From contig JBBELK010000328.1 of NCBI GenBank assembly GCA_037783545.1, forward strand, positions 682,001-746,000: a stretch of DNA of 64,000 nt. The letters are read 5' to 3'. Shown here piece after piece: positions 1 through 64,000 of the stretch. The first letter of the stretch is position 1. Each line of letters begins with the position of its first letter. This DNA comes from Henricia sp. BOLD:AAB3569 (Eukaryota; Echinodermata; Asteroidea; Spinulosida; Echinasteridae). The notes under the pieces were generated by a model, which had not been told where the DNA came from, made no database searches, and saw only the letters and a program-made list of their open reading frames with translations. The position numbers and the translations under genes are program-made.

Positions 1-64000
<64,000 letters not shown>

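Overview
The window is animal nuclear DNA. It is rich in introns, has GT-AG splice sites, non-LTR retrotransposons, a piggyBac transposon and many short fold-back (MITE-like) elements, and has no prokaryotic gene layout. Repeat style (tRNA-headed SINE sequence, TTAA-flanked hairpins, 'gatttcacaaag' hairpins, frequent CATGTACATGTA) suggests a marine invertebrate, perhaps an echinoderm, hemichordate or lancelet. That taxonomic guess is weak.

One host gene dominates. It is an ABCC-type full ABC transporter closest to the sulfonylurea-receptor branch (ABCC8/ABCC9-like), lying on the minus strand and running off both window ends. I could place 28 consecutive exons (e1 at 64.0 kb to e28 at 2.1 kb) in which every splice phase is compatible; together they hold about 3.74 kb of coding sequence (~1,247 codons). 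They encode the linker before TMD1 (e1), TMD1 (e2-e8), NBD1 (e10-e15: Walker A, LSGGQ, Walker B), TMD2 (e16-e23) and NBD2 up to Walker B (e24-e28). The start of the gene, including any TMD0, lies beyond 64,000, and the end of NBD2 lies left of base 1. If it is a true SUR it would be the regulatory subunit of a K-ATP channel; that is inference from homology.

The most unusual structure is a set of tandem arrays, each built from an exon-intron boundary of this same gene. A ~168-bp unit (1-2207, at least 12 copies, open to the left) carries the 3' part of e28 (NBD2 signature and Walker B) plus its splice donor. A ~147-bp unit (8367-8780, 3 copies) carries the acceptor plus the 5' part of e22. A 128-bp unit (28.75-37.19 kb, 66 copies) carries the acceptor plus the Walker A part of e11. 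A 124-bp unit (49.79-58.61 kb, 71 copies) carries the 3' part of e3 plus its donor. In every array only one terminal copy has both splice sites, all other copies are half-exons with one splice site, and read-through soon meets a stop. Together they fill about 20 kb.

The remaining intron sequence holds mobile DNA: an apparently intact piggyBac element (39,081-42,272, TTAA target sites, two-exon transposase) inserted in a palindromic MITE; a nearly full CR1/L2-like LINE (about 11.0-14.56 kb) with one frameshift and one nonsense codon; LINE fragments at 9.1, 19.9, 21.5-22.9 and 46.6 kb; a 78-bp tRNA-like tandem array (5.5-6.3 kb); and more than twenty hairpin elements, the largest a 1.86-kb fold-back at 61.0-62.9 kb.
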